From Microvirga tunisiensis (GTDB lineage Bacteria > Pseudomonadota > Alphaproteobacteria > Rhizobiales > Beijerinckiaceae): a stretch of DNA of 64,000 nucleotides. Of the stretch, positions 1 through 10,004 are shown piece after piece; within the stretch, counting starts at the first letter, position 1, and each line of letters starts with the position of its first letter. Position numbers and translations under genes: made by a program. Under the pieces are notes generated by a model, which was given only the letters and a program-made list of their open reading frames with translations, had not been told where the DNA came from and ran no database searches. The stretch is taken from assembly GCF_009296175.1 (NCBI RefSeq), contig NZ_VOSK01000002.1, forward strand, positions 1 to 64,000, given 5' to 3'.

Positions 1-369
1 CGGGGATGCGCTGGCGGATCGAGAGCTGCTTTGAGGAGGCCAAGGGCGAGACCGGGCTGGACGAGTACGAGGTGCGCTCGTGGACGGGCTGGCACCGGCA
101 CATCACCTTATCCATGCTGGCGCATGCGTATCTGACCATCGTGCGCCAGCACGCCATCGGGGGGAGAGACGCCCGTCAGACGCGCCGCGGGGCTGTTGCC
201 GCTCACCGTGCCGGAAGTGCGCCGTCTGCTCTGGCATCTGGTGTGGGAGCGGCCGCCTTCGGTTGAGGCCGTCGAGCACTGGTCGGTGTGGCGCCGGCGC
301 CATCAGCAGCGGGCGCGCGAATGCCACTGGCGCAAACGCACCCGACGCCGACGCAAGGCCCGGCTGTAG
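1..369 (+). pseudogene. IS701-like transposase, C-terminal remnant with frameshift
   Basis: The left edge holds the end of a DDE transposase. From base 3 one frame reads [20 protein letters not shown] and [20 protein letters not shown], the conserved C-terminal block of IS701-type transposases, whose Glu is the last catalytic acid. Between about 160 and 190 the similarity moves to another frame, where [20 protein letters not shown] and a very basic tail (KRTRRRRKARL) run to a TAG at 367-369. A small indel therefore separates the halves. The 5' part lies outside the window. Family assignment comes from motif recognition; the frameshift is read directly. Confidence 0.75.
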
Positions 370-483
370 TACTAGCTGTTTGGTAGCGGAACGTTGTTGG
401 GATCAGGTGCGTTACGCCATTGAGGAGTATACTTGGCGCTTTGACGGCCTGCGACGCCGAGCTTCTCACCGCAGGAGGACGTG

Positions 484-1470
484 ATGCACTCCCTTCATCC
501 GCAAGCCCGCACCACCCCCGCTGTCCGCCAGGAGATCGCCCGCTCGAGAGAGCCCACCGGCGTGCTGGCCCAGCGCTTCAGCGTGAGCACCGAGACCATC
601 CGCAAGTGGCGCAAGCGCGGAGCCCAGGACTGCCAGGACCATTCCAGCCGGCCGCACAAGCTGCCCTGGAAAGCCACGGACGAGGAGCGCGCCATCGTCT
701 GCGTCCTGCGCCAGGCCACCGGCTTTCCGCTCGACGATCTGACCTTCATCGTCAGCCATTTCCTGCCGCATCTCAACCGCGATGCCGTCTACCGCATCCT
801 CAAGGCCGAGGGTCTGGGACGATTGCCCCCGGCGCAGCAGCGCCAGCGCCGGAGCGGCACGTTCAAGGACTATGATCTCGGCTTCGTGCACATCGACATC
901 AAGCACCTGCCCAAGCTGCAGACCGCCGACGGGGAGCGCCGCAAGCGCTATTTGTATGTGGCCATCGACCGCTGCTCGCGCTGGGTGCACCTGGCCGTCA
1001 AGGACGATGAGCTGGCCACCAGCGCGGTCGCCTTCCTGAAAGAGGCGGTGCGCGCCTTCCCCTTCAAGGTCACGCACGTCCTGACGGATCGAGGATCCTG
1101 CTTCACGGCGGATGCTTTCGAGGACGCCTGCCGCCAGCTGAAGCTGGAGCACCGCAAGACCAAGCCCTACACGCCGCAGACCAATGGTCTCGTGGAGCGC
1201 TTCAACGGGCGGGTGCAGCGCGAGGTGCTGGGCATCACCATCTACAGCCATCGGGACCTCGAGACGCTGCTCAAGGGCTTCAATCAGGCCTATAACAGAA
1301 GACGTCAACGCGTGCTCAAGGGGCGATCCCCGGATGAGGTTGTGCGAAGCCGCCTGGCTGCCGAGCCGAAGCTCGCCAACCGCCGCTACAAGCCACCCGA
1401 TGCAGACGCGTTGCCGCCAGCCCTCCAGGTCATCGCTCATGCCAAGGAGGTCTCGCATCCAGACAGATAG
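484..1470 (+). CDS. IS481-family transposase
   Basis: This protein of 328 residues is a DDE recombinase that would move its own insertion sequence. An N-terminal helix-turn-helix (about residues 10-50, LAQRFSVSTETIRKWRKRG) is followed by an rve integrase core. The acidic triad is visible as D138 (HIDIK), D202 (LTDRG) and E238 (LVERFNGR), giving the 35-residue D-E spacing of the family. GTG 481 lies only 2 bases from AGGAGG (473-478), whereas ATG 484 lies 5 bases away, so ATG 484 is preferred. The frame is uninterrupted and may be active. I could not define convincing terminal inverted repeats. It sits just after the decayed IS701-like end and 114 bases before the leuA leader peptide. Confidence 0.93.
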   Translation: MHSLHPQARTTPAVRQEIARSREPTGVLAQRFSVSTETIRKWRKRGAQDCQDHSSRPHKLPWKATDEERAIVCVLRQATGFPLDDLTFIVSHFLPHLNRDAVYRILKAEGLGRLPPAQQRQRRSGTFKDYDLGFVHIDIKHLPKLQTADGERRKRYLYVAIDRCSRWVHLAVKDDELATSAVAFLKEAVRAFPFKVTHVLTDRGSCFTADAFEDACRQLKLEHRKTKPYTPQTNGLVERFNGRVQREVLGITIYSHRDLETLLKGFNQAYNRRRQRVLKGRSPDEVVRSRLAAEPKLANRRYKPPDADALPPALQVIAHAKEVSHPDR

Positions 1471-1584
1471 TCGAGCTTTGACTTTTCATTTGTTTCAACG
1501 GCTTGCTATTGGAACGAAGCCCCGTTACAAACATGCCCGTTGTTCGCGGCTTCAAGCCCGCGGCCGAGGAGGATTTGGGCAGCG

Positions 1585-1680
1585 ATGATCATCGGCTTCC
1601 CCAGCGCATGGACGAACGGACCCGCTCCCGCGGCCGATCGCGCGCGTCTTCTTGGCCTCCTTCTCCTTAGCTGCCCCTGA
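1585..1680 (+). CDS. Leu-rich leader peptide upstream of leuA (attenuator)
   Basis: A 31-codon reading frame begins with ATG 1585, about 12 bases after a GAGGAGGA Shine-Dalgarno element (1565-1572), and ends with TGA 1678-1680. Its C-terminal third reads RLLGLLLLSCP, so six of seven consecutive residues are leucine. It ends about 100 bases before leuA. A run of codons for the pathway's end product directly upstream of the first biosynthetic gene is the hallmark of ribosome-mediated attenuation, known for leu operons in several proteobacteria. The peptide itself would be a cis-acting sensor of charged tRNA-Leu rather than a functional protein. The frame and Leu codons are seen; the regulatory role is inferred. 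Confidence 0.7.
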   Translation: MIIGFPSAWTNGPAPAADRARLLGLLLLSCP

Positions 1681-1760
1681 GGGTCGGCTGGGCGTTGCCG
1701 CCTGGGCTCTCAGGGGTTCTGGACCAGCAGGAACAACCTTGAGCGCTAAGGCTCGCTCCC
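1674..1760 (+). promoter_or_regulatory. Candidate leuA attenuator hairpins
   Basis: CCCCTGAG (1674-1681), which overlaps the leader peptide stop codon, can pair with CTCAGGGG (1709-1716). Downstream, GTTC/GAAC around 1716-1734 and GAGCG/CGCTC around 1741-1758 could form alternative stems ahead of the leuA ribosome binding site. No U-tract follows, so control may act on read-through or on access to the ribosome binding site. The pairings are seen by eye; their alternation is inferred. Confidence 0.45.
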
Positions 1761-1779
1761 TCCGAGAAGGACTAGAATA

Positions 1780-3342
<1,563 letters not shown>

Positions 3343-3359
3343 CATCCCTACATCCTGGT

Positions 3360-3385
3360 GCATCCCTGGCTCACTTCAGGGATGC
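3360..3385 (+). terminator. Hairpin after leuA
   Basis: GCATCCCTG (3360-3368) and CAGGGATGC (3377-3385) form a perfect 9-bp stem with an 8-base loop, 18 bases after the leuA stop. There is no T-run, so it may be a weak or factor-assisted terminator or a 3'-end stabiliser. Confidence 0.55.
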
Positions 3386-3579
3386 AGCGCTGGTAGCGAT
3401 TCAGTGATCCTGAATTTCGATGTCAGCGGTGAGAATCAAAGCCAGGAAATGTTGCGAAGTAGCAAGGTCGCGGCTTGCTGACGGCTCAAACCTGTCTGAG
3501 AAATTACCGAAAGCAGCCTAGCCGTTTGACATGGCCGATCCGGCTTGGCTCGTTTTAGGATCGATCTTCCTGAAGAGAT

Positions 3580-3655
<76 letters not shown>

Positions 3656-3912
3656 GTCGCCGAAGCGAGTTCAGCGGCGCGATGTCCGCTGAAGAGGCCG
3701 TGCGTGTAACAAACCGCATGCTCCCTGTCTAGCCTATTTGATGAGGTTTTTCGGCATCAGACTGCAGATTTTGGCGAGGTGCCGTCGCTGATGTCCCACC
3801 TGCGGCTTTCACAGCCTCGGTCCGACCCGTCGGAACGGTCAGGCTTTCCGATCATTGACATAGGTTATGTCGACCGCCGCGCGTGAACGGCGGCAAGCGG
3901 GAGGCTGGCCCC

Positions 3913-6225
3913 ATGAACGACGAGCCGAAGATCCAACCCTATCCGGGGCCTGCAGGAGGGTGGGGGTCCCTCAAATCCGTCGAGAGCATTCTGACGCGGG
4001 AGGGGCGGCTCGTCAGCGGCAACGCGATCCTGCTCAAGCAGAACAAGCCGGACGGCTATGCCTGCGTGAGCTGCGCCTGGGCCAAGCCGGCGGAGCCGCA
4101 TCCTTTCGAATACTGCGAGAACGGCGCCAAGGCCACGGCATGGGAACTCACCACCAAGCGGGTGACGCCCGAGTTCTTCGCCGAGCATACCCTTTCAGAG
4201 CTCAGAACTTGGTCCGATCACGATCTCGAGGAGGCAGGTCGCCTGACGCATCCCATGCGCTGGGACGCGGCGTCTGATACCTACGTGCCCGTCAGCTGGG
4301 AGGAGGCGTTCCACGGGATCGGCCAGGAGCTGAAAGGTTTCGATCCACGCCAGGTGGTGCTCTACGCGTCCGGCCGCGCGTCGCTCGAAACGTCCTATAT
4401 GTGGGCGCTGTTCGCCCGGCTCTACGGCACCAACAACCTTCCCGATTCTTCCAACATGTGCCACGAGAGCACCTCGGTGGCTTTGCCTCAAAGCATCGGC
4501 GATTCCGTGGGTACCGTGATCCTCGACGATTTCGAGAAGACCGATTGCATTCTGTTCTTCGGTCAGAATGTCGGCACCAACAGTCCGCGCATGCTCCATC
4601 CGCTCCAGGAGGCTTCGAAGCGCGGCGTCCCCATCATCACCTTCAATCCTTTGAAGGAGCGCGGTCTCGAGCGCTTCACCAATCCGCAGGCGCCGACCGA
4701 GATGCTGACCGGCTCAGAAACGCGTATCTCGTCGCAATATCATCAGGTAAAGATCGGTGGTGACATCGCGGCGCTTATGGGGCTGGCCAAATCCTTGATC
4801 GAAGCCGACGATCGGGCACGGGAGGTCGGCGGAAAGCCGGTTCTCGATCACGCCTTTATCACCGAGCATACTCATGGCTTCGAAGAATTCGCCCGAGCCG
4901 CGCGGCAAGCGTCGTGGTCCGAGCTGGAGAGCCGCTCCGGTCTTCCGCAGGCGACACTGGAGGCGGCTGCGACCGTTTATGCTCGGGCGAATGCCGTCAT
5001 CGGCATCTACGGCATGGGGCTGACCCAGCACAAAGCCGGCGTCGAGAACGTGCAGATGCTCGTCAATCTACTTCTCCTGCGTGGCAACATCGGCAAGCCG
5101 GGCGCCGGCATCTGCCCGGTGCGCGGGCATTCCAACGTGCAGGGACAGCGCACCGTCGGCATCACGGAAAAGCCCGAGCTGGTGCCTCTCGACAAGCTCA
5201 AGGGGCAATACGGATTCGAGCCGCCGCGCTGGAAGGGCATGACGACGGTCGAAGTCTGCGAAGGCATCATCAAGGGCGAAGTAACGGCTTTCGTTGCGCT
5301 CGGTGGAAACTTCGTGCGAGCTGCGCCGGAGACGGCGGCATTGGAGCAGGCCTGGACACGCTTGCGTCTGTCCGTGCAGATCTCGACCAAGCTCAATCGC
5401 AACCATCTCATTCCTGGCGAGATTTCCTACATTCTTCCGTGCCTCGGACGCATCGAGATCGACGAGCAGGAAACCGGACCTCAGGCCGTGGCCGTCGAGG
5501 ATTCCACGGCGTGCATCCACGGCTCCAAGGGCGTGGCGAAGCCCGCAAGTCCCGACCTCCTGTCGGAGCCGCGCATCGTCGCGGAGATCGCGAAGGCGAC
5601 GCTCCCAGTGAACGACAAGGTTCCCTGGGATGAGTGGGTGGCCGATTATGCTCGCGTCCGCGATGCGATCGAGGAAACCTATCCGGAGGATTTCCGCAGC
5701 TTCAATGAGCGCATGTGGCAGCCTGGAGGCTTTCACCGTCCCATCGCGGCACGTGAGCGGCGCTGGAAGACCAAGGCGGGCAAGGCCAACTTCATCGCAC
5801 CCAAGAGCCTCGAAGCGGACCTTGGGATTGCAGAGCAGGATCCTGATGTCTTCAAGCTCATGACGGTGCGCTCCAACGATCAGTTCAACACGACGGTCTA
5901 CGGCTATCACGACAGGTTCCGAGGGGTCCGCGGCACCCGCATGGTACTCTTCATGAATTACAATGACATCGCTCGTCTGAAACTGGCGGAAGGGGATCTC
6001 GTGACGCTGACGACCGCCGTTGATGATGGCATCCTGCGTCAGGTGAGCGGCTTGCGTGTCACGCCCTATGAGATTCCCGAAGGCTGCTGTGCGGCTTATT
6101 ATCCGGAGTGCAATCCGCTGATCCCGGTTTGGCATCATGCGGATCAAAGCAAGGTGCCTGCCGCGAAATCCATTCCGATCCGGATTGAGCTTCTGCAGCA
6201 ACGGCAGCCAGAGGCAGCGGAATGA
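3913..6225 (+). CDS. FdhF/YdeP-family molybdopterin oxidoreductase
   Basis: This cytoplasmic protein of about 770 residues belongs to the YdeP-like group of molybdopterin oxidoreductases, related to formate dehydrogenase alpha subunits. No signal peptide or membrane segment is visible. An N-terminal cysteine cluster (CVSCAW and FEYCENG, three cysteines) is fewer than the four of a classical formate dehydrogenase [4Fe-4S] site. C183 in SSNMCHEST is the likely molybdenum ligand. The C-terminal molydop-binding domain contains RSNDQFNTTVYGYHDRFRG. GTG 3883 is possible, but GGGAGG about 10 bases before ATG 3913 favours the latter. It overlaps fdhD by 4 bases, which supports a sulfurated Mo cofactor. 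The substrate of the family is not settled, so formate is only a guess; YdeP has been linked to acid resistance. Confidence 0.88.
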   Translation: MNDEPKIQPYPGPAGGWGSLKSVESILTREGRLVSGNAILLKQNKPDGYACVSCAWAKPAEPHPFEYCENGAKATAWELTTKRVTPEFFAEHTLSELRTWSDHDLEEAGRLTHPMRWDAASDTYVPVSWEEAFHGIGQELKGFDPRQVVLYASGRASLETSYMWALFARLYGTNNLPDSSNMCHESTSVALPQSIGDSVGTVILDDFEKTDCILFFGQNVGTNSPRMLHPLQEASKRGVPIITFNPLKERGLERFTNPQAPTEMLTGSETRISSQYHQVKIGGDIAALMGLAKSLIEADDRAREVGGKPVLDHAFITEHTHGFEEFARAARQASWSELESRSGLPQATLEAAATVYARANAVIGIYGMGLTQHKAGVENVQMLVNLLLLRGNIGKPGAGICPVRGHSNVQGQRTVGITEKPELVPLDKLKGQYGFEPPRWKGMTTVEVCEGIIKGEVTAFVALGGNFVRAAPETAALEQAWTRLRLSVQISTKLNRNHLIPGEISYILPCLGRIEIDEQETGPQAVAVEDSTACIHGSKGVAKPASPDLLSEPRIVAEIAKATLPVNDKVPWDEWVADYARVRDAIEETYPEDFRSFNERMWQPGGFHRPIAARERRWKTKAGKANFIAPKSLEADLGIAEQDPDVFKLMTVRSNDQFNTTVYGYHDRFRGVRGTRMVLFMNYNDIARLKLAEGDLVTLTTAVDDGILRQVSGLRVTPYEIPEGCCAAYYPECNPLIPVWHHADQSKVPAAKSIPIRIELLQQRQPEAAE

Positions 6226-7037
6226 CCTTGCACCTTTCGCCCGTCATCCGCCTGCCGCGCATGAGCGTCGCACAGGACGTCTGTGCCGCCGGCGAACGTG
6301 TGGTTCCGGAGGAAACGCCCGTTGCCCTGACCTACAACGGGTCCACGCATGCGGTGATGATGGCGAGCCCATCCGATCTGGAAGATTTCGCCCTCGGCTT
6401 CAGCTTGTCCGAGGGGATCGTTTCCGATCCCGCCGATCTCAAGTCGATGGAGATCGCTGAGCACGATCGCGGATGTGAGATCAGGATGTGGCTGTCGGAT
6501 CGATGTAGTGGCTCCTACCAGACGCGCAGGCGCGCATTGGCAGGCCCTGTCGGTTGCGGATTATGCGGTGTGGAGTCCCTCGCCGAGGCCACGCGCCCGG
6601 TCAAACCGGTTACGGGCTCTCTTCGATTGCAGCCCGGTGCCATCAAAGCCGCCATGGCTGACCTCTCAGAGGCCCAACGCCTGAACCGGGAGGCGCGAGC
6701 CATCCATGCCGCGGCCTTCTGGCGTCCGAATGAAGGCGTGGTCGCCATTCGGGAGGACGTCGGACGTCACAATGCTCTCGACAAGCTCGCCGGAGCCTTG
6801 GCCTCGGCATCAGAGCCATGCTCCGACGGTATCGTGTTGCTGACCAGCCGCGTGTCCGTCGAGATGGTGCAGAAGACAGGGCGTATGGGTGTGTCGATCC
6901 TGGTAGCGATTTCCGCGCCAACGGCTCTGGCCGTGCGCGTGGCGGAGAGCTGCGGAATCACATTGGTGGCCATCGCCCGGGGCGATGCCTTCGAGGTGTT
7001 CACCCATCCTGACCGCATTGCCCTTCGAACATCCTGA
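6222..7037 (+). CDS. fdhD: Formate dehydrogenase accessory sulfurtransferase FdhD
   Basis: FdhD passes sulfur from a cysteine desulfurase to the molybdenum cofactor of formate-dehydrogenase-like enzymes. The 271-residue protein has the usual length. The conserved CxxC loop is present as C112-GL-C115 (GPVGCGLCGVESL). The motif EDVGRHNALDKLAGA near residues 180-195 and LTSRVSVEMVQK are typical of the family. Its ATG overlaps the stop of the YdeP-like gene as ATGA, so the pair is translationally coupled. No mob or moa gene accompanies them here. Confidence 0.95.
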   Translation: MTLHLSPVIRLPRMSVAQDVCAAGERVVPEETPVALTYNGSTHAVMMASPSDLEDFALGFSLSEGIVSDPADLKSMEIAEHDRGCEIRMWLSDRCSGSYQTRRRALAGPVGCGLCGVESLAEATRPVKPVTGSLRLQPGAIKAAMADLSEAQRLNREARAIHAAAFWRPNEGVVAIREDVGRHNALDKLAGALASASEPCSDGIVLLTSRVSVEMVQKTGRMGVSILVAISAPTALAVRVAESCGITLVAIARGDAFEVFTHPDRIALRTS

Positions 7038-7131
7038 GGGAACGAAGCGGCGCTGAACCGATTGTGTCAAAAGCGAAGCTTCATCTCGGGCACTCATTGT
7101 CTGATTCAGCAAAGGGTGCGCGGCACGGGCA

Positions 7132-8015
7132 ATGGCGCAGCCGGCTTTCCGGCGCTGGGTGTTCGGCCTCATGTTCCTCGGAGCCAGCATCACTTTCCTA
7201 CCGATGCACGTCACCGGCCTCATCGGCATGCCGCGTCGCGTCTACACCTATCCGGTCGGAATGGGATGCTCAATCTCGTCTCTACCATCGGTCACCAGCC
7301 GTGAGCCTCTATGGGATCAGCCGAATCTATTGAAGGACGTGGAAGACGGTCGCTACTATCTGCCTGGAACGGCAACGGGAGGACGCGAGGCGCTGGTGAC
7401 GAGCCCGTTCGACGCGCGGCCGCAATACATCCTTCAGATCCCGGGTCCCGGATGGCAGCCGGTGCTGGCCGCTGTGTTTACGGCCGCCTTCTTCCTGCTC
7501 CTGGCGGTGAAATTCGTTTTCACATCGGTGATCTGCGGAGTGCTGGCGATCGGCTGCGTGATCTGGTGGCTCTCGGAGACCGATCCGGGTGCGGTCCGTC
7601 CGCCTGCCGACATCGGCGGCGACATCGTGATTCCGGTCTATGTCACCGGATCCATGAACCATTCCTGGTGGGCGATGATCGTTCTCATGGTGGTTTCGGG
7701 CGTGGTCTTCACCTGCCTGATCTTCTCGTACCTCTGCCTGTGGCTCGTGAATCCGGGTGCATGGCCGCCTCACGGAACCGAGCTTCTGTAAAGGATCTGG
7801 CCCTTCACCGCAGCCGCTCTCTTTATCGTCCGTGCGCTCTCATCATCACCACTTCTGCGTTGGCCTGGTCGCTTCGCGCGTATGGACAGATGCGGGATCA
7901 CGCCGTCACGACGGATCTGTTCATGAGCCACGCTGGCGCGCTGATCAACGGGTTCTCACTTCTGGTTATCCTTTGGCAGGGGCTTCCTGCCTCCATCCTT
8001 CCGGCTTGCGCCTAG
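7132..8015 (+). pseudogene. Decayed fused cytochrome c oxidase subunit I/III gene
   Basis: Fragments of a long heme-copper oxidase subunit I with a fused subunit III-like tail are spread over several frames. From 7132 one frame reads FGLMFLGASITFLPMHVTGL and MPRRVYTYPVGMG, typical of subunit I near its end. Near 7266 similarity jumps to a frame reading LNLVSTIG. It then resumes in the first frame as VTSREPLWDQPNLLKDVEDG and ARPQYILQIPGPGWQPVLAA, with hydrophobic segments up to the TGA at 7789-7791. WPFTAAALFIV and later SLRAYGQMRDHAVTTDLFMS appear after further shifts. Both the catalytic first two thirds and an internal piece are missing. Family recognition is from memory of such proteins; the frame changes are seen. 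Confidence 0.7.
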
Positions 8016-8040
8016 CCGCTCGATAATACGAGGTCCGACC

Positions 8041-8568
8041 ATGATTAACTGGCAGGAGATATTCATACCTGTTCATTCGATACCCGAGATCATCGTGCGC
8101 GGGACGATGACCTACATCATGCTGTTCGTGATCCTGAGGTTCCTGCTCAAGCGGCAGACCGGCGTGATCGGGGTGGCGGACCTTCTCGTGATCGTCCTCA
8201 TCGCCGATGCATCGCAGAACGCCATGGCGAATGAATACAAGTCGATCACCGAGGGAGCGATCCTTGTCCTCACCATCGTCTTCTGGAACTACGCCATCGA
8301 CTGGCTCGGCTTCCACTTTCCGGCGTTTCAGCGCTTCACCCGACCTCCGCCGCTTTTGCTGATCGACAATGGAAAAATGCTGCCCCGGAACATGCGTCGA
8401 GAGATGATCACGACAGAGGAACTCAACAGCCAGCTTCGAGAGCAGGGGATCGAGCACTGCTCCGAAGTGAAGAGGGCCTATATCGAGGGCGACGGAACGA
8501 TCAGCATCATCCGAAAAGACAAAGGAGAGACTGGCGGAAATGCAGAGTCGTTGAAGGAAATAGCTTAG
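8041..8568 (+). CDS. DUF421 (YetF-like) membrane protein
   Basis: This protein of 175 residues carries hydrophobic N-terminal segments (about residues 20-40, 45-60 and 75-95), then a soluble domain with RPPPLLLIDNGKMLPRNMRR and ITTEELNSQLREQGI, the pattern of the DUF421/YetF family. The family is widespread and membrane-bound; its function is unknown, and some Bacillus members are linked to spores. The segment SEVKRAYIEGDGTISIIRKD is the usual C-terminal beta hairpin. It stands alone, 25 bases from the cox wreck on one side and end to end with rhaI on the other. Confidence 0.88.
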   Translation: MINWQEIFIPVHSIPEIIVRGTMTYIMLFVILRFLLKRQTGVIGVADLLVIVLIADASQNAMANEYKSITEGAILVLTIVFWNYAIDWLGFHFPAFQRFTRPPPLLLIDNGKMLPRNMRREMITTEELNSQLREQGIEHCSEVKRAYIEGDGTISIIRKDKGETGGNAESLKEIA

Positions 8569-8572
8569 GTCC

Positions 8573-9868
8573 TCAGACGATACCGCCGCTACCCCCGACG
8601 ACAGGGGGACGCTCCTTCGAAACAGCCTGGCGATAGCCGCTGGCGCGGTATGCCGCAATCGGATCGATAGCACCGCCGGCCTGCAGGCGCGCTGTCGCCA
8701 GGATCGGCTCGACATCGGTTCGGTAGGCGGACTTCAGAGTCTCCGAGGCCATGAGGGCATCATTGTCGTCTTGATAGCCTTCGAGTGCCTTCCGGTTCAC
8801 GAGAAGCGCCTGGGCATAGGCGCGGCGGATCTCGTTGGCGCTGCGGATCAGGCTCTCGATCGGATCGGTCACGTTGTGCGACTGGTCGATCATATGGGCC
8901 GGATGGAAGTTCTCGGCTCGACGGTGCTCGGCATCCACCAGCTCGTTGAAGACGAGGAAGAGGCGATGAGGGTCGATGGCGCCCGTATCGAGATCGTCGT
9001 CGCCATATTTCGAATCGTTGAAGTGGAAGCCGCCGAGCTTCTTGAACTGGATCAGGCGGGCGACGATCATCTCGATATTGACGTTCGGTGCATGGTGGCC
9101 GAGATCGACAAGGCAATAGGCCTTTTCACCGAGTTCCGTGGCGATCAGGTAGTTGGTACCCCAATCCTGCACGACGGTCGAATAGAAGGCCGGCTCGTAC
9201 ATCTTGTGCTCGGAGAAGATGCGCCAATCCTCCGGCAGCCGCTTGTAGATGGTCTTCATGGAATCGAGATAGCGCTCGAAGCTCCGGGTGAAGTTCGTCT
9301 GCCCGGGAAAGTTCGAACCGTCGCCGATCCACACCGTCAACGCCTTGGAACCGATCGCCTCGCCGATCTCGATGCACTCGATATTGTGCTTGATGGCCTG
9401 CTCGCGTATCGCAGCATCGGTATGACTCAAGGAGCCGAACTTGTAGCTCTTCTCCTGGCCCGGCGCATCGGAGAAGGTGTTCGAGTTCATGGCATCGAAG
9501 CCGAGACCCAGCGCATCGCCATGAGCCTTGAGACGCTTCGGATCGTTGACCTTGTCCCACGGGATATGCAGCGAGACGGTCGGTGTTGCACATGTGAGCT
9601 GATGGATCACGGCGCAATCGTCGATCTTGTCGAAGATGTTTCGCGGCTCGCCAATGCCGGGAAAGCGTGCGAACCGGGTGCCGCCCGTGCCGACGCCCCA
9701 GGAGGGGACTGCCACGAAGAACTGCGCGACCTTGCCGGTTATCGCATCGATATCGATGCCATCGCGCGCGAGCTTGGCACCCAGAGCATCGTAATCCGCA
9801 TTCAGAGCGGTCATGCGCTTCTCGTTGTCAGCGGAGACGATCTCTCCCGCAATCCTTTGTTCCGTCAT
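8573..9868 (-). CDS. rhaI: L-rhamnose isomerase of the rhizobial catabolic type
   Basis: RhaI converts L-rhamnose to L-rhamnulose, the first intracellular step of catabolism. The 431-residue TIM-barrel protein carries metal-site type segments such as WIGDGSNFPGQTNFTRSFER, CLVDLGHHAPNVNIEMIVAR and FHFNDSKYGDDDLDTGAID. These match the alphaproteobacterial RhaI type rather than the E. coli RhaA sequence. GGGAGG lies 5 bases before the start. It follows rhaD on the same strand after a 136-base spacer holding two REP-like palindromes, so the two are probably cotranscribed as a rhaDI unit opposite the transporter operon, as in Rhizobium leguminosarum. Confidence 0.95.
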   Translation of the reverse strand: MTEQRIAGEIVSADNEKRMTALNADYDALGAKLARDGIDIDAITGKVAQFFVAVPSWGVGTGGTRFARFPGIGEPRNIFDKIDDCAVIHQLTCATPTVSLHIPWDKVNDPKRLKAHGDALGLGFDAMNSNTFSDAPGQEKSYKFGSLSHTDAAIREQAIKHNIECIEIGEAIGSKALTVWIGDGSNFPGQTNFTRSFERYLDSMKTIYKRLPEDWRIFSEHKMYEPAFYSTVVQDWGTNYLIATELGEKAYCLVDLGHHAPNVNIEMIVARLIQFKKLGGFHFNDSKYGDDDLDTGAIDPHRLFLVFNELVDAEHRRAENFHPAHMIDQSHNVTDPIESLIRSANEIRRAYAQALLVNRKALEGYQDDNDALMASETLKSAYRTDVEPILATARLQAGGAIDPIAAYRASGYRQAVSKERPPVVGGSGGIV

Positions 9869-9880
9869 GGCGTCCTCCCT

Positions 9881-9931
9881 AGAGCATCAGACCCAAAAGT
9901 GGATCCCCTTTTAGGACCCAATCTGATGCTC
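9881..9931. repeat. REP-like palindromic repeat, copy 1
   Basis: GAGCATCAGA (9882-9891) and TCTGATGCTC (9922-9931) are perfect 10-base inverted arms around a centre containing CCCAAAAGTGG. Palindromes of this type occur in many copies in Hyphomicrobiales genomes (recalled, not checked). It lies between rhaD and rhaI and could fold in the shared transcript. Confidence 0.7.
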
Positions 9932-9943
9932 AATTCCTTAAGC

Positions 9944-9994
9944 AGCGCATCGCCCGGAGCGGAAAGCCGGGGCCACTTTTCCGCACGATGCGCT
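9944..9994. repeat. REP-like palindromic repeat, copy 2
   Basis: AGCGCATCG (9944-9952) and CGATGCGCT (9986-9994) are perfect 9-base arms. The inner part (CCGGAGCGGAAAGCCGG, then CCACTTTTCCG) can add further pairing, and its reverse strand carries GGAAAAGTGG, akin to the centre of copy 1. The element ends 11 bases past the rhaD stop and may also act as an mRNA 3'-end stabiliser. Confidence 0.7.
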
Positions 9995-10004
9995 GGTGCG
10001 GATC

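Noticed and set aside
370-483. Terminal inverted repeats of the IS481-family element
   Set aside because: Comparison of 370-483 with 1471-1560 by eye gave only short matches; ends cannot be set from one copy.
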